DNA of 52,674 bases from Pseudomonadota bacterium. GTDB taxonomy: Bacteria > Chloroflexota > UBA6077 > JAJPGT01. Location of the stretch: the NCBI GenBank assembly GCA_021325655.1, contig JAJPGT010000043.1, positions 271,959-324,632 on the forward strand, read 5' to 3'. Under the pieces are notes generated by a model. The model worked only from the letters and a program-made list of their open reading frames with translations, ran no database searches and was not told where the DNA came from. Both the position numbers and the translations under genes were made by a program. Below, piece after piece: positions 44,086-52,384 of the stretch. The number at the start of each line of letters is the position of its first letter. Position 1 is the first letter of the stretch.

Positions 44086-44795
44086 GCCGTCTGGACAGCG
44101 TGGTGTACCTGATCGCCAAGGCGCCTCGGCCGGGCGCATCGAAGACCCGCCTCTGCCCGCCGCTCGACACTGCGCAGGCGGCCGCGCTCGCCCGGGCGTT
44201 CCTCCTGGACAGCCTGGACACGGTACTGGCGGCCGGCTGCGCGGCCCGGATCATGTGTCGCGACGACGGCGAGTGCGCGGCGCTGCGGGCGCTGGTGGGC
44301 GAGGTAGCACCCGTCGCGCTCCAGGACGGCCATGGCCTGGGCGATGCGCTGGAGTCATCCTTCCGCCAGGGGCTGTCAGAGGGATTCGCCGCCGCGGCGG
44401 TCCTTGGGGCTGACAGCCCGACGCTCCCGGCCGCGCTTATCCGCGAGGCGTTCGCGGCGCTGCGCGGCGGCTCCGATGTCGCGCTCGGCCCAACTGACGA
44501 CGGTGGCTACTACCTGCTCGCCGCCACGGCGACGCACCCGCGCCTGTTCCGCAACATGGTCTGGAGCACAAGCAGCGTGGCAGCGGTGACGCTGGAACGC
44601 TGCCGCGCGCTGGGGCTGCGGGTGCACCTCCTGCCGCGCTGGTACGACGTGGACGATGCCGCCGCGCTCGACCAGCTCCTGGCCGACCTGCGCCAGACGC
44701 CCGGCCGAGCCAGACACACGCGCGCCGCGCTGATCGCCTCCGGCCACCTGCGCCCGCCATCTTCGCAATCGGTTGCCGATGGAGTCCTTGCATGA
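44082..44795 (+). CDS. DUF2064/TIGR04282-family glycosyltransferase-like protein
   Basis: A 237-residue protein of the DUF2064 (TIGR04282) family, a GT-A-like nucleotidyl/glycosyl transferase fold. Visible are VYLIAKAPRPGASKTRLCPPL at the N-terminus, GADSPTLPAALI (the DSP that replaces DxD) and GPTDDGGYYLLA. Relatives sit in arsenosugar and other small-glycoside gene clusters. The GTG start overlaps the GT2 stop by GTGA, and its own stop overlaps the radical SAM start by ATGA, so the three proteins are made together. There is no arsenic methyltransferase nearby, so an arsenosugar role is not supported here. Confidence 0.82.
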   Translation: MSRLDSVVYLIAKAPRPGASKTRLCPPLDTAQAAALARAFLLDSLDTVLAAGCAARIMCRDDGECAALRALVGEVAPVALQDGHGLGDALESSFRQGLSEGFAAAAVLGADSPTLPAALIREAFAALRGGSDVALGPTDDGGYYLLAATATHPRLFRNMVWSTSSVAAVTLERCRALGLRVHLLPRWYDVDDAAALDQLLADLRQTPGRARHTRAALIASGHLRPPSSQSVADGVLA

Positions 44796-45844
44796 CGCTC
44801 GCCCAGCCCACCGTGACGGCCATCACTCAGGAGGGCCGGCTGGCGCTCGCCCGCTCGGGCCAGCCGCTGCCGTCGCCCGTGGAGGTCTATTTCGAGGTCG
44901 CCAACCGCTGCAACAGCCTGTGCGCGACCTGCCCGCTGACCTTCTCGCCGCAGGAAGCGGCGAAGCAGCTCTCCCTGGAGGAGTTCGTCCAACTCGTGGC
45001 CCAGTTCCCGGATCTCCGGCGCGCGGTGCTGCAAGGGATCGGCGAGCCGCTCCTGAACCGAGAGCTCCCGGCGATGATCCGCCACCTCAAAGAGCGCGGC
45101 GTCTACGTGGTGTTCAACACCAACGCGACGCTGCTCACCTATCGCCGCCAGGTAGAGCTGATCGAGAGCGGGCTGGACGAGCTGCGCGTCTCCATCGACG
45201 GCAGCACCCCAGAAACGTACCTGAAAGTACGGGGCATCCCGGCGTTCGAGCGGGTGGTGGCCAACGTGGCGGAGATGGTGCGCACCAAGCGCGAGCGAGG
45301 CGCTGAGCAGCCACGGCTCTCGTTCTGGGTTACGGGGATGCGGGAGAACCTGCCGGAGCTGCCCGGGGTGGTGGAGCTAGCGGCCCGGATCGGCGTGGAA
45401 GAGGTGTACCTGCAGCGAATGGTCTTCTGGGGCGAGGGGCTCGCGATCGCCGAGCAGTCGATCTACCAGCAGCACCGCGAGGAGGCGGCGGCGATCATCG
45501 AGCAGGCGGAGCAGCTCGCGCAGAGGCTGGGGGTGCGCCTGGCCGGGGCCGGTGGGGCGCATCCGCGGGAGAGCATCGTCGAGCGCCCGGACCAGCCGGA
45601 GCCGTGGCGCGCGTGCAGCCGGCCGCTGCGGCTGGCGTACGTCACCGCGCAGGGCAACGCGCTGCCCTGCTGCATCGCCCCGTTTACCGATGCACCGTAC
45701 GAGAGCATCATCCTCGGCAACTATCTGCGTGACGGCGTCCAGGCGGTGTGGACGGGCGAGCGATACCAACGCTTCCGCGAACAGCTCCAATCCTCCACCC
45801 CGCACCCGGCCTGCCGTAACTGCGGAATCGCCTGGAGCCTGTAG
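44792..45844 (+). CDS. radical SAM enzyme with SPASM-like C-terminus
   Basis: A 350-residue radical SAM protein. The 4Fe-4S motif CxxxCxxC is NRCNSLCATCPL at residues 39-48, followed by GIGEPLLNRELP (the GGEP-like SAM site) and VVFNTNATLL. The C-terminal region has a further cysteine set (WRACSRPLRLAYVTAQGNALPCC, then HPACRNCGIAWSL), consistent with an auxiliary cluster of the SPASM type. Such enzymes modify peptides or small molecules by radical chemistry. The first residues lack a leader-peptide binding domain, and no short precursor gene is visible next to it. It is translationally coupled to two glycosyltransferase-type genes upstream. Confidence 0.88.
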   Translation: MTLAQPTVTAITQEGRLALARSGQPLPSPVEVYFEVANRCNSLCATCPLTFSPQEAAKQLSLEEFVQLVAQFPDLRRAVLQGIGEPLLNRELPAMIRHLKERGVYVVFNTNATLLTYRRQVELIESGLDELRVSIDGSTPETYLKVRGIPAFERVVANVAEMVRTKRERGAEQPRLSFWVTGMRENLPELPGVVELAARIGVEEVYLQRMVFWGEGLAIAEQSIYQQHREEAAAIIEQAEQLAQRLGVRLAGAGGAHPRESIVERPDQPEPWRACSRPLRLAYVTAQGNALPCCIAPFTDAPYESIILGNYLRDGVQAVWTGERYQRFREQLQSSTPHPACRNCGIAWSL

Positions 45845-45858
45845 GCCGCCGGCCTCGG

Positions 45859-47961
45859 ATGAGTGAGTCCGCCGACCTGCCGCTGGCCATCAACGCGGCC
45901 GATCCACCCGCCCCGGTATCCGTTGTCCCGGCGCGGGCTGGCAACGGCATAGTTGGAGCCTGGCCCGAGGTGCCCGAACCAGCGGAGCCACGCCCCCGGT
46001 GGAGCCGCCGCGTTGCGCTGCTCGTGGTTGCCCTCTGGGCGCTCGCGTTCTCCCTCTGGTTCGGCTGGCTCGCAGTCCAGCGCCACCAGGCGTTCCAGTC
46101 GCACGCTGAGGACCTTGGCTTCACCGATCAGATCGTCTGGAACACCCTGCATGGCCGGCCGTTCGAGTTCAGCGTGTACGAGCGGGCGGACTTCACCCTG
46201 GATGTCGACCTCGCCAAGCTGAAGCGGCCGGACTCGCTGCTTGCCTTCCACGTCGAGCCGCTGCTGCTGCTGGTCGCCCCGCTGTACCTGGCCTGGAGCG
46301 ATCCGCGGACGCTGCTGATCTTGCAGGCGCTCGGGATCGGGCTGGGCGCCTTCGCCGCCCATGCGCTCGGGCGCTCCCGGCTGGGCGAAGCGGGCGGCCT
46401 GGCCTTCGCAGCCGTCTATCTGCTCGCCCCGCCGCTTCACTGGGCCGCCCTGGCCGACTTCCACACCGTGGCGCTCGCGGCGCCGCTGCTCGTCTGGATG
46501 GCCGCCGCAGCTCGCGCCCGCCGCTGGCGCTGGTTCCTGCTGGCGGGCACCCTGGCCACGGCGACGAAAGAGGAGGTGGGGCTTATCGTTGCCCTGCTCG
46601 CACTGGCGTTCTGGCGGCGCGAGCAGGGCGGCCGCGCCGTGCTGGCTCTCGCCACACTCGGCTTTGGCTGGTCGCTGGCGAGCCTGGCGATCCTGCGTTA
46701 CTTCACCGGCGGTGTGGTCTCGCCGTTCCTGGTGCGCTACGCCTCGCTGGGCGCTACCGTGCCCGAGATCGCCCGCAACCTGATCCTGGCCCCCGGGCGC
46801 TTCGTCGACCAGCTCACCCGGCCATTGGCGGTCAGCTATCTCCAGACCCTGCTCCTCTGGAGTGGCGGCCTGCCACTGCTCGCCCCGCTCGCCCTCGTCG
46901 CGGCGCTCCCTTCCACGCTGCTGAACACGCTGAGCGATTCGATCTGGATGGCGGCCGGCCGGGCGCACTATTCGGCCGCGGTGGCGGGCGCATTGCTGGT
47001 CGCCGCGGTCCTGGGCGTGGAGCGGCTCGCCGTCTGGCTGACCGCCGCCACGGCCCTGCCGCGCCTGGCGGCGGGGCGCGCCGCGCTCCCCGAGAGCGCC
47101 GCCGGCTGGGCCCGAAGACTGGCGCTGGCGCCCGCGTTGCTCGGCGCCGTCGCCGCCTCCTGGCAGGCGGGGATGCTGCCTGGCGCGCCCGGGGCAGCTA
47201 TCCCGCGCGTCGGGCCACACGAGCAACTCGCCGCGCGCTTCCTGAGCCAGGTCCCGCCCGATGTGCCTGTCTCCGCGTCCACCACCCTCTTGCCGCACCT
47301 GAGCGAGCGGCCGTCGATCTACCTGTTTCCCACCCTGCGCGACGCCGAGTACGTCCTGATCGATGCCTCCGCCCCGCCGGCCCCGGTGACCCTCGGCGAT
47401 GCCCGCGCCCGCGTCCAGGACCTGCTGGAGAGCGGCGAGTACGGCGTCCAGGACGCCGCCGACGGCTATCTCCTGCTCCGCCGCGGGGCGCAGGGGTCGT
47501 CCCTTCCGCCCGCCTTCCTGACCTTCGTCCGTGGCGACGGCGGCCTCCCGGCGCAGCCCGGCTGGCGACCGCTCAACCGCACCTTCGAGGGCGGGATCAC
47601 GCTGCTGGGCGCGCGGCTCTGGCAGACTGGCGAGGTAGGCCTGAGCGGCCCCCTCTGGGACCTGGAACTCGCCTGGCGCGCGGACGCACCTCCGCCCGAG
47701 GACGTGCGTCCCTTCGTGCAGGCGCTGCAAGGGCCCGAGGTGATCTGGGAGTCCGACGAGGAGGTCCCGACGCTCTGGTGGTACCCGAGCACGCTCTGGC
47801 GCGTTGGGGAGACGGTGCGGACCCGCGTCTTCCGCCTGCCGCCGGAGCTCACCGCGGTGCGGGTCTGGCTCCTGCATGCCGGCGATGACTGGAGCCCCGC
47901 GGCGGCGATCCCGGCCCGTAACGGCGGGCCGCCCTCCGTGGAGCTCCCCCGCCCCGACTAG
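45859..47961 (+). CDS. DUF2079 membrane protein
   Basis: A 700-residue integral membrane protein. After a Pro/Ala-rich head (about 45 residues), hydrophobic helices start at about residue 50. The DUF2079 region includes GFTDQIVWNTLHGRPFEFS, LLAFHVEPLLLLVAPLYLAW, ADFHTVALAAPLLVWM and KEEVGLIVALLALAFW. These acidic and His residues at loop positions are a GT-C-like pattern. A soluble C-terminal part (about 470-700) is beta-rich with LLGARLWQTGEVGLSGPLWDLELAW. The substrate is unknown. It starts 14 bases after the radical SAM gene, so it may be the last gene of that operon and finish or export the same product. Confidence 0.82.
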   Translation: MSESADLPLAINAADPPAPVSVVPARAGNGIVGAWPEVPEPAEPRPRWSRRVALLVVALWALAFSLWFGWLAVQRHQAFQSHAEDLGFTDQIVWNTLHGRPFEFSVYERADFTLDVDLAKLKRPDSLLAFHVEPLLLLVAPLYLAWSDPRTLLILQALGIGLGAFAAHALGRSRLGEAGGLAFAAVYLLAPPLHWAALADFHTVALAAPLLVWMAAAARARRWRWFLLAGTLATATKEEVGLIVALLALAFWRREQGGRAVLALATLGFGWSLASLAILRYFTGGVVSPFLVRYASLGATVPEIARNLILAPGRFVDQLTRPLAVSYLQTLLLWSGGLPLLAPLALVAALPSTLLNTLSDSIWMAAGRAHYSAAVAGALLVAAVLGVERLAVWLTAATALPRLAAGRAALPESAAGWARRLALAPALLGAVAASWQAGMLPGAPGAAIPRVGPHEQLAARFLSQVPPDVPVSASTTLLPHLSERPSIYLFPTLRDAEYVLIDASAPPAPVTLGDARARVQDLLESGEYGVQDAADGYLLLRRGAQGSSLPPAFLTFVRGDGGLPAQPGWRPLNRTFEGGITLLGARLWQTGEVGLSGPLWDLELAWRADAPPPEDVRPFVQALQGPEVIWESDEEVPTLWWYPSTLWRVGETVRTRVFRLPPELTAVRVWLLHAGDDWSPAAAIPARNGGPPSVELPRPD

Positions 47962-48137
47962 CCGCGCCGCGCGCCCCGCCCAGGGCTGGCCATCGTGCCG
48001 GTGGGAGCGCGAGCGGCGTGTAACGCGCTCAGCCCGGCGCGGACTGATCCATGGTGGACCGCGCGAGTAAGCTTTGTTACCCGCCTCTGCCCGGCCACTG
48101 GTAGGCTGAAGAACGGGTGGCGACACGGAGATACGGT

Positions 48138-49940
48138 ATGCAGCAAGCCTCCAAGCCGCTGAGCTGGCCGCTCGCCCTGCTGGTCAGCATCGCCGCGAGC
48201 GCGGTTGCCATCGGGCTGATGTACTGGGCCCGCTCGGCCTACCAGATCCGCACCCTGCCCGAGCGAGTCATGGAATGGGCGCTCCTGTTCGTCCCGCCCG
48301 CCCTGTTCGAGAAGGGGATCCAGACGTTCAGCACCGAGGCAAAGGTGCTGGCACTGGAGGTCGCCTTCGCTGGGATGGCGCTGGCGCTCGTGGTCATCGG
48401 GACGCTGGTAGTGCGGCGGAGCACGCTGGCGGTGGTCGTCGCCGCGGCGCTGCTGTGGCTATTCGCGATGGCGGTGGTGATGCCGATCACCGGGGCCGGG
48501 CTGTTCGCGACCAGGCTCTTGAAGGACGTGGCGCTGACGAACGCCAGCTACCTAGGCGTGGCGCTCGCCTACATGACCGTGCTGCTGCTGGGCCGCGCCA
48601 TCCTGGTTCTGGGGCCGGCCACGGCGAGCGGGCGGCCGGCGCTCACCCCCGCCCGCCGGGCGTTCCTGGCCGGCCTGGTGGGCACCGGAGCCGCCTACGC
48701 GCTGACCTACTACTTCGGGCGCTCCGCCGGCGCGGTGACCAGCAGCCTGCCGCTGGCGACGCTGGACAACCTGAAGCTGCCAACACCAGCCCCGACGAAG
48801 GCCCCCATCAGCGCGGCCGCGCCTGCTGCCACCACCCAGCCCGCCGCCGCGCCGACCACGGGCACGGTGCGCGCCGTGACCCCGGTGCCAACCAGCCCGC
48901 CGACACCAGCGCCCGCTCCCAGCCCCACTGCTGAAATCGTCCTGCCGCCGGCGCCGACGCCCAACCCGCACATCAGCCGCGACAAGGACGGCGCGCTGAC
49001 CGCCTCCGGCCGCAAGCCGGGCGAGCTGGCCTCGTACATCACCCCGAATCAGGACTGGTACATCACGACCAAGAATGCGGTCAGCGACCCGGTGCTCGAT
49101 CCGGAGCAGTGGCGGCTGGTGATCGATGGCGAAGTGAGCCATCCGGTCCAGGTCGACCTGCGAACGCTCTACAAGCTCCCGGCGCTGGAGATCACCAAGA
49201 CGCAGGAGTGCATCTCGAACTGGGTCAGCCAGTGCGAGCAGGTGCCGTTCGGCTGCGACCTGATCAGTACTGCCCGCTGGAAGGGTGTGCGCCTGGCGGA
49301 CCTGCTGGCGCTGGCCGGCGGGCTGAGGGACGGGGTGCAGTCGATCGCAGTGTTCGGAGCCGACGAGTTCACCTCCTCGCTCCCGCCCGACCCCGAGCTG
49401 CTCGCGGCTACGCTGCTGGTCTACGAGATGAACGGCACGGTGCTCCCGATCGAGCATGGCTACCCTGCCCGCCTGCTGGTACCGAATCGGTACGGCATGA
49501 AGAGCCCCAAGTGGGTGGTGGGGATCCGCCCGATGCGGGAGGCGTTCGTGGACTGGTACGGCCAGCGTGGCTGGAGCAAGGAGGCGATCGTCCAGACCAT
49601 GACCCGCATCGACGTCCCGGCGATCAACCAGGAGCTGCCGCCAGGCGAGCACCGCATCGCCGGCATCGCCTACGCCGGGACGCGCGGGATCTCCACCGTC
49701 GAGTACAGCGCCGATGGGGGCAAAACCTGGCAGCAAGCCCGCTTCCTGGAGCCGCCAGCCGGGAAGGACACCTGGGTGCGCTGGGAGGGCACCTTTACCC
49801 TGGCGCCGAACACACCGCTCACCCTGGCCGCCCGCGCGGTGGACGGCACCGGCGTGCGCCAGCCGGAGCAGTTCCGCCTGGCCGAGCCGGACGGCGCGAC
49901 CGGGCTACACACGGTCGCGGTCAAGCCCGCGGCAGGGTAG
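48138..49940 (+). CDS. membrane-anchored sulfite oxidase-family molybdopterin protein
   Basis: A 600-residue protein in three parts. Residues 1-205 contain about five membrane helices. Residues about 205-285 form a Pro/Ala/Thr linker. Residues about 290-600 are an oxidoreductase molybdopterin-binding domain followed by a Mo-co dimerisation domain. The molybdenum-ligand cysteine is in the TQECISNWV segment. VYEMNGTVLPIEHGYPARLLVPNRYGMKSPKWV and the C-terminal GTRGISTVEYSADGGKTW are classic for sulfite oxidases. The soluble part should lie outside the membrane; the helices could act as an electron outlet. The ATG at 48138 is preferred over a GTG at 48117, with GGAG seven bases before it. Confidence 0.88.
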   Translation: MQQASKPLSWPLALLVSIAASAVAIGLMYWARSAYQIRTLPERVMEWALLFVPPALFEKGIQTFSTEAKVLALEVAFAGMALALVVIGTLVVRRSTLAVVVAAALLWLFAMAVVMPITGAGLFATRLLKDVALTNASYLGVALAYMTVLLLGRAILVLGPATASGRPALTPARRAFLAGLVGTGAAYALTYYFGRSAGAVTSSLPLATLDNLKLPTPAPTKAPISAAAPAATTQPAAAPTTGTVRAVTPVPTSPPTPAPAPSPTAEIVLPPAPTPNPHISRDKDGALTASGRKPGELASYITPNQDWYITTKNAVSDPVLDPEQWRLVIDGEVSHPVQVDLRTLYKLPALEITKTQECISNWVSQCEQVPFGCDLISTARWKGVRLADLLALAGGLRDGVQSIAVFGADEFTSSLPPDPELLAATLLVYEMNGTVLPIEHGYPARLLVPNRYGMKSPKWVVGIRPMREAFVDWYGQRGWSKEAIVQTMTRIDVPAINQELPPGEHRIAGIAYAGTRGISTVEYSADGGKTWQQARFLEPPAGKDTWVRWEGTFTLAPNTPLTLAARAVDGTGVRQPEQFRLAEPDGATGLHTVAVKPAAG

Positions 49941-50020
49941 CACCGAGGACCTGGCGCATCCTGCTGGGAGCGAGACGGCGAACCGGCGACGCGGAGACGA
50001 CAGGAGCCGCGCAGCACGTG

Positions 50021-50740
50021 ATGACCGACGCCCGGCCAACGATCCTGGTGGTGGACGACGAGCCAATCGTGGTGGAGGTCGTTCAGCGCTACCTCCTGCG
50101 CGAAGGGATGCGCGTGGTGACCGCGGCCACGGGGCAGGAGGCGCTCGACACGGCGCTGAGCCTGGAGCGGCCGCCGAGCCTGGTAGTGCTGGACGTGATG
50201 CTGCCCGAGGTGAACGGTGTTGAGGTGTGCCGGCGCCTCCGGGCACGCGGCATCGTGGCCCCGATCATCCTGCTCACTGCCCGCGGCGAGGAGAGCGAGC
50301 GGATCGCCGGGCTGGAGGCTGGCGCCGACGACTACGTCGTCAAGCCGTTCAGCCCGGGCGAGCTGGTCGCCCGGGTGAAGGCGCAGTTGCGGCGGGTGCA
50401 GCTCGACGCTCAGCCACCGCGCCCCGATGGCCGGCTGCGTGGCGGCGAGATCACCCTGGACCCCCGCCAGCGCGTCTGCGAGGTGCGCGGCGCGGCAGTG
50501 GGGCTGACGCCCAAGGAGTTCGACCTGCTGCACTACCTGATGGCCCATCCAGGGCGGGTGTTCAGCCGCGACGAACTGCTGGACGCGGTCTGGGACCGCG
50601 AGTTTGTCGGCGACCCGAGCACGGTTACGGTGCATGTGCGGCGGCTGCGGGAGAAGGTGGAGCCCGACCCGAACCGGCCGACGCACATCAAGTCCGTCTG
50701 GGGCGCGGGCTACAAGTTCGACCCATCGGTGTCGCCATGA
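50021..50740 (+). CDS. OmpR/PhoB-family response regulator
   Basis: A 239-residue regulator. The receiver domain (about 5-120) has ILVVDDEPIVVE, the phosphoacceptor Asp in LVVLDVMLPEVNG, Thr in ILLTARGEE and Lys in DDYVVKPFSPGEL. The C-terminal winged-helix domain has LTPKEFDLLHYLMAHPGRVFSRDELLDAVW and VTVHVRRLREKVEPDP. The ATG at 50021 is used; a GTG one codon earlier is possible. Its stop codon overlaps the start of the sensor kinase gene (ATGA). It is 80 bases downstream of the molybdoenzyme gene on the same strand, so it might regulate that gene, but no site was identified. Confidence 0.93.
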   Translation: MTDARPTILVVDDEPIVVEVVQRYLLREGMRVVTAATGQEALDTALSLERPPSLVVLDVMLPEVNGVEVCRRLRARGIVAPIILLTARGEESERIAGLEAGADDYVVKPFSPGELVARVKAQLRRVQLDAQPPRPDGRLRGGEITLDPRQRVCEVRGAAVGLTPKEFDLLHYLMAHPGRVFSRDELLDAVWDREFVGDPSTVTVHVRRLREKVEPDPNRPTHIKSVWGAGYKFDPSVSP

Positions 50741-51975
50741 CGGCGCAGCCGCTGTTCGTCGGCGCCGCGCTGGTGCTGGCGGTCGGAGCCGCGCTCATCT
50801 ATGCCGCGCTGGTCATGGGCGCGCCCCTATCAGAGATCGGCTCCATCGCCCTGATCCTGCTCGGCAGCGGCAGTGGCTCGCTCCTGCTCAGCGCCGCCGC
50901 AGTGCGCTGGGGAGGCGGCCACCTGGGCAGCCTGCGGCTCCGCTTCGCGCTCGCCTACGGCGCTGGACTGCTGGTCGCCCTGGCCAACGTGCTGGCGGCA
51001 TCGGCGCTGATGTTCTTGAGCAGCCACGACCTAGCGTTCCTCCTGCTGCTGCTCGGCTTCTCGGCCATCATCTCGCTCGCCTTCGGCTTCAGCGTCAGCG
51101 CCGCGCTCCTGACTCAGCTCGACACCCTCGCTCGGGCCGCCGGGCGGCTGGCCGCCGGCGACCTCAGCGCCCGGGTAGGCGCCCGCGGTTCGGACGAGGT
51201 GGCCCGCCTCGCGGCGGCGTTCGACCACATGGCCAGCCAGCTCCAGGCCGCGTTCGAGCGCGAGCGCGAGCTGGAGGCCAGCCGCCGAGAGCTGGTCGCG
51301 GCCGTCTCCCACGATCTCCGCACCCCGCTGGCGACGACGCAGGCAATGGTGGAGGCAATGCTGGACGGCGTGGTCAGCGAAACCGCCGAGGTCCAGCGCT
51401 ACCTGGAGCTGATCCGGCTCGAGATCCAGCATCTCAGCCGCCTGATCGATGACCTGTTCGAGCTGAGCCAGATCGAGAGCGGCGCGCTCCGGCTCCGCTT
51501 CGCCCCCACCACGTTGCCCGATCTGCTCCAGGAGACCCTCGCGCCCTACCAGGCACGGGCACGCGAGCAGGGCGTAGCGCTGGAGCAGCACCTTGCTTCC
51601 AACCTCCCGGAGGTGAACGCCGATGCCGCGCGCCTTCAGCGCGTGCTGCGCAATCTGATCGATAACGCACTCCGCTACACCCCGGCTGGCGGGGCAGTGC
51701 GCATCGATGTCCACGCCGACGGCCAGGCGGCCCATGTCGTCGTCAGCGACACCGGTCCCGGGGTGCCGCCCGACGCGTGGGAGCGCATCTTCGATCGGTT
51801 CTACCGCGGCGAGCACGCCCGCTCGCGCGGTCGAGGCGGGCTGAGCTCGGCCGGAGCCGGGCTGGGGCTGGCGATCGCCCGGGGGCTGGTGCAGGCACAC
51901 GGTGGGCGCATCTGGGTGGAGCCCGCCCCGCGTGGTGCCGTCTTTCACCTCACCGTGCCGCTGGCCAGGTCCTGA
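50737..51975 (+). CDS. membrane sensor histidine kinase (EnvZ/PhoR type)
   Basis: A 412-residue kinase with four predicted membrane helices in the first about 120 residues and almost no periplasmic loop, so the signal is likely sensed in the membrane. A HAMP linker (about 120-175) is followed by HisKA with AAVSHDLRTPLATTQAMVEAM (phosphorylated His) and a HATPase domain: LRNLIDNALRYTPAGG as the N box, VSDTGPGVPPDAWERIFDRFYRG as G1/F boxes, and GAGLGLAIARGLVQAHGG as G2. The start overlaps the response regulator stop (ATGA). A perfect 12-bp hairpin just after the stop codon ends the operon. Confidence 0.92.
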   Translation: MTAQPLFVGAALVLAVGAALIYAALVMGAPLSEIGSIALILLGSGSGSLLLSAAAVRWGGGHLGSLRLRFALAYGAGLLVALANVLAASALMFLSSHDLAFLLLLLGFSAIISLAFGFSVSAALLTQLDTLARAAGRLAAGDLSARVGARGSDEVARLAAAFDHMASQLQAAFERERELEASRRELVAAVSHDLRTPLATTQAMVEAMLDGVVSETAEVQRYLELIRLEIQHLSRLIDDLFELSQIESGALRLRFAPTTLPDLLQETLAPYQARAREQGVALEQHLASNLPEVNADAARLQRVLRNLIDNALRYTPAGGAVRIDVHADGQAAHVVVSDTGPGVPPDAWERIFDRFYRGEHARSRGRGGLSSAGAGLGLAIARGLVQAHGGRIWVEPAPRGAVFHLTVPLARS

Positions 51976-51988
51976 GCCCGGAACAACC

Positions 51989-52016
51989 GCGCCCCCGGTC
52001 TGTCGACCGGGGGCGC
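51989..52016. terminator. strong hairpin between convergent sensor kinase and yggT genes
   Basis: GCGCCCCCGGTC (51989-52000) pairs perfectly with GACCGGGGGCGC (52005-52016) around a TGTC tetraloop. It lies 14 bases after the kinase stop and 27 bases before the yggT stop, so it probably terminates both. No T-run is visible. Confidence 0.8.
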
Positions 52017-52042
52017 TGGCGCGCCTGCCTGCTCGTCGCCGC

Positions 52043-52327
52043 TTACACCGAGGCCTGCGGCCGGAGCACGTCGAACAATCCCGTCAGCGCCGCCGCGAGC
52101 AGCAGGATGACCACCATCGCCACCACTGTGCTCGCCTCGGCGCGGGCGAAGTGCCCGCCGTGCAGGAGCAGGGTTCGGAACGGCGCCACCAGCGGCTCTG
52201 TCAGGCGGGCAACGAGCCGGGCGAACGGATTCGCCGGGTTGGCCAGCAGCGCAATCAGCAGCAGCCGCAGCCCGAGCAGCCCCTCCAGCAGCCCGGTGAC
52301 ATACCAGATGAGACGAGTGGCCAGCAT
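52043..52327 (-). CDS. YggT family membrane protein
   Basis: A 94-residue membrane protein with two hydrophobic segments, LIWYVTGLLEGLLGLRLLLIALLAN and TVVAMVVILLLAAALTGLFDVL. Between them is the YggT-family core NPANPFARLVARLTEPLVAPFRTLLL. Family members are linked to cell division or osmotic behaviour in various bacteria; the molecular role is not settled. GGAGGGAG precedes the ATG. It lies downstream of the repeat-protein gene on the same strand, but a hairpin at 52345-52377 separates them. Confidence 0.88.
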   Translation of the reverse strand: MLATRLIWYVTGLLEGLLGLRLLLIALLANPANPFARLVARLTEPLVAPFRTLLLHGGHFARAEASTVVAMVVILLLAAALTGLFDVLRPQASV

Positions 52328-52344
52328 CGCTCCCTCCTCGTGGA

Positions 52345-52377
52345 AGTCCGCCCCGCACGCGAGGTACGGGGCGGACT
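52345..52377 (-). terminator. hairpin after the repeat-protein gene
   Basis: AGTCCGCCCCG (52345-52355) pairs with CGGGGCGGACT (52367-52377) over an 11-base loop, directly after the end of the repeat-protein gene and before yggT. It probably terminates or attenuates transcription between the two. Confidence 0.65.
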
Positions 52378-52384
52378 GGCATTC

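Noticed and set aside
43330..45844. Arsenosugar biosynthesis cluster
   Set aside because: DUF2064 and GT2 proteins fit, but no ArsM-type methyltransferase is present, and the radical SAM protein has a SPASM-like tail instead of the ArsS layout.
45721..48126. 801-codon minus-strand open frame opposite the DUF2079 gene
   Set aside because: Gln/Arg/Gly-rich, no motif, opposite a convincing membrane protein gene.
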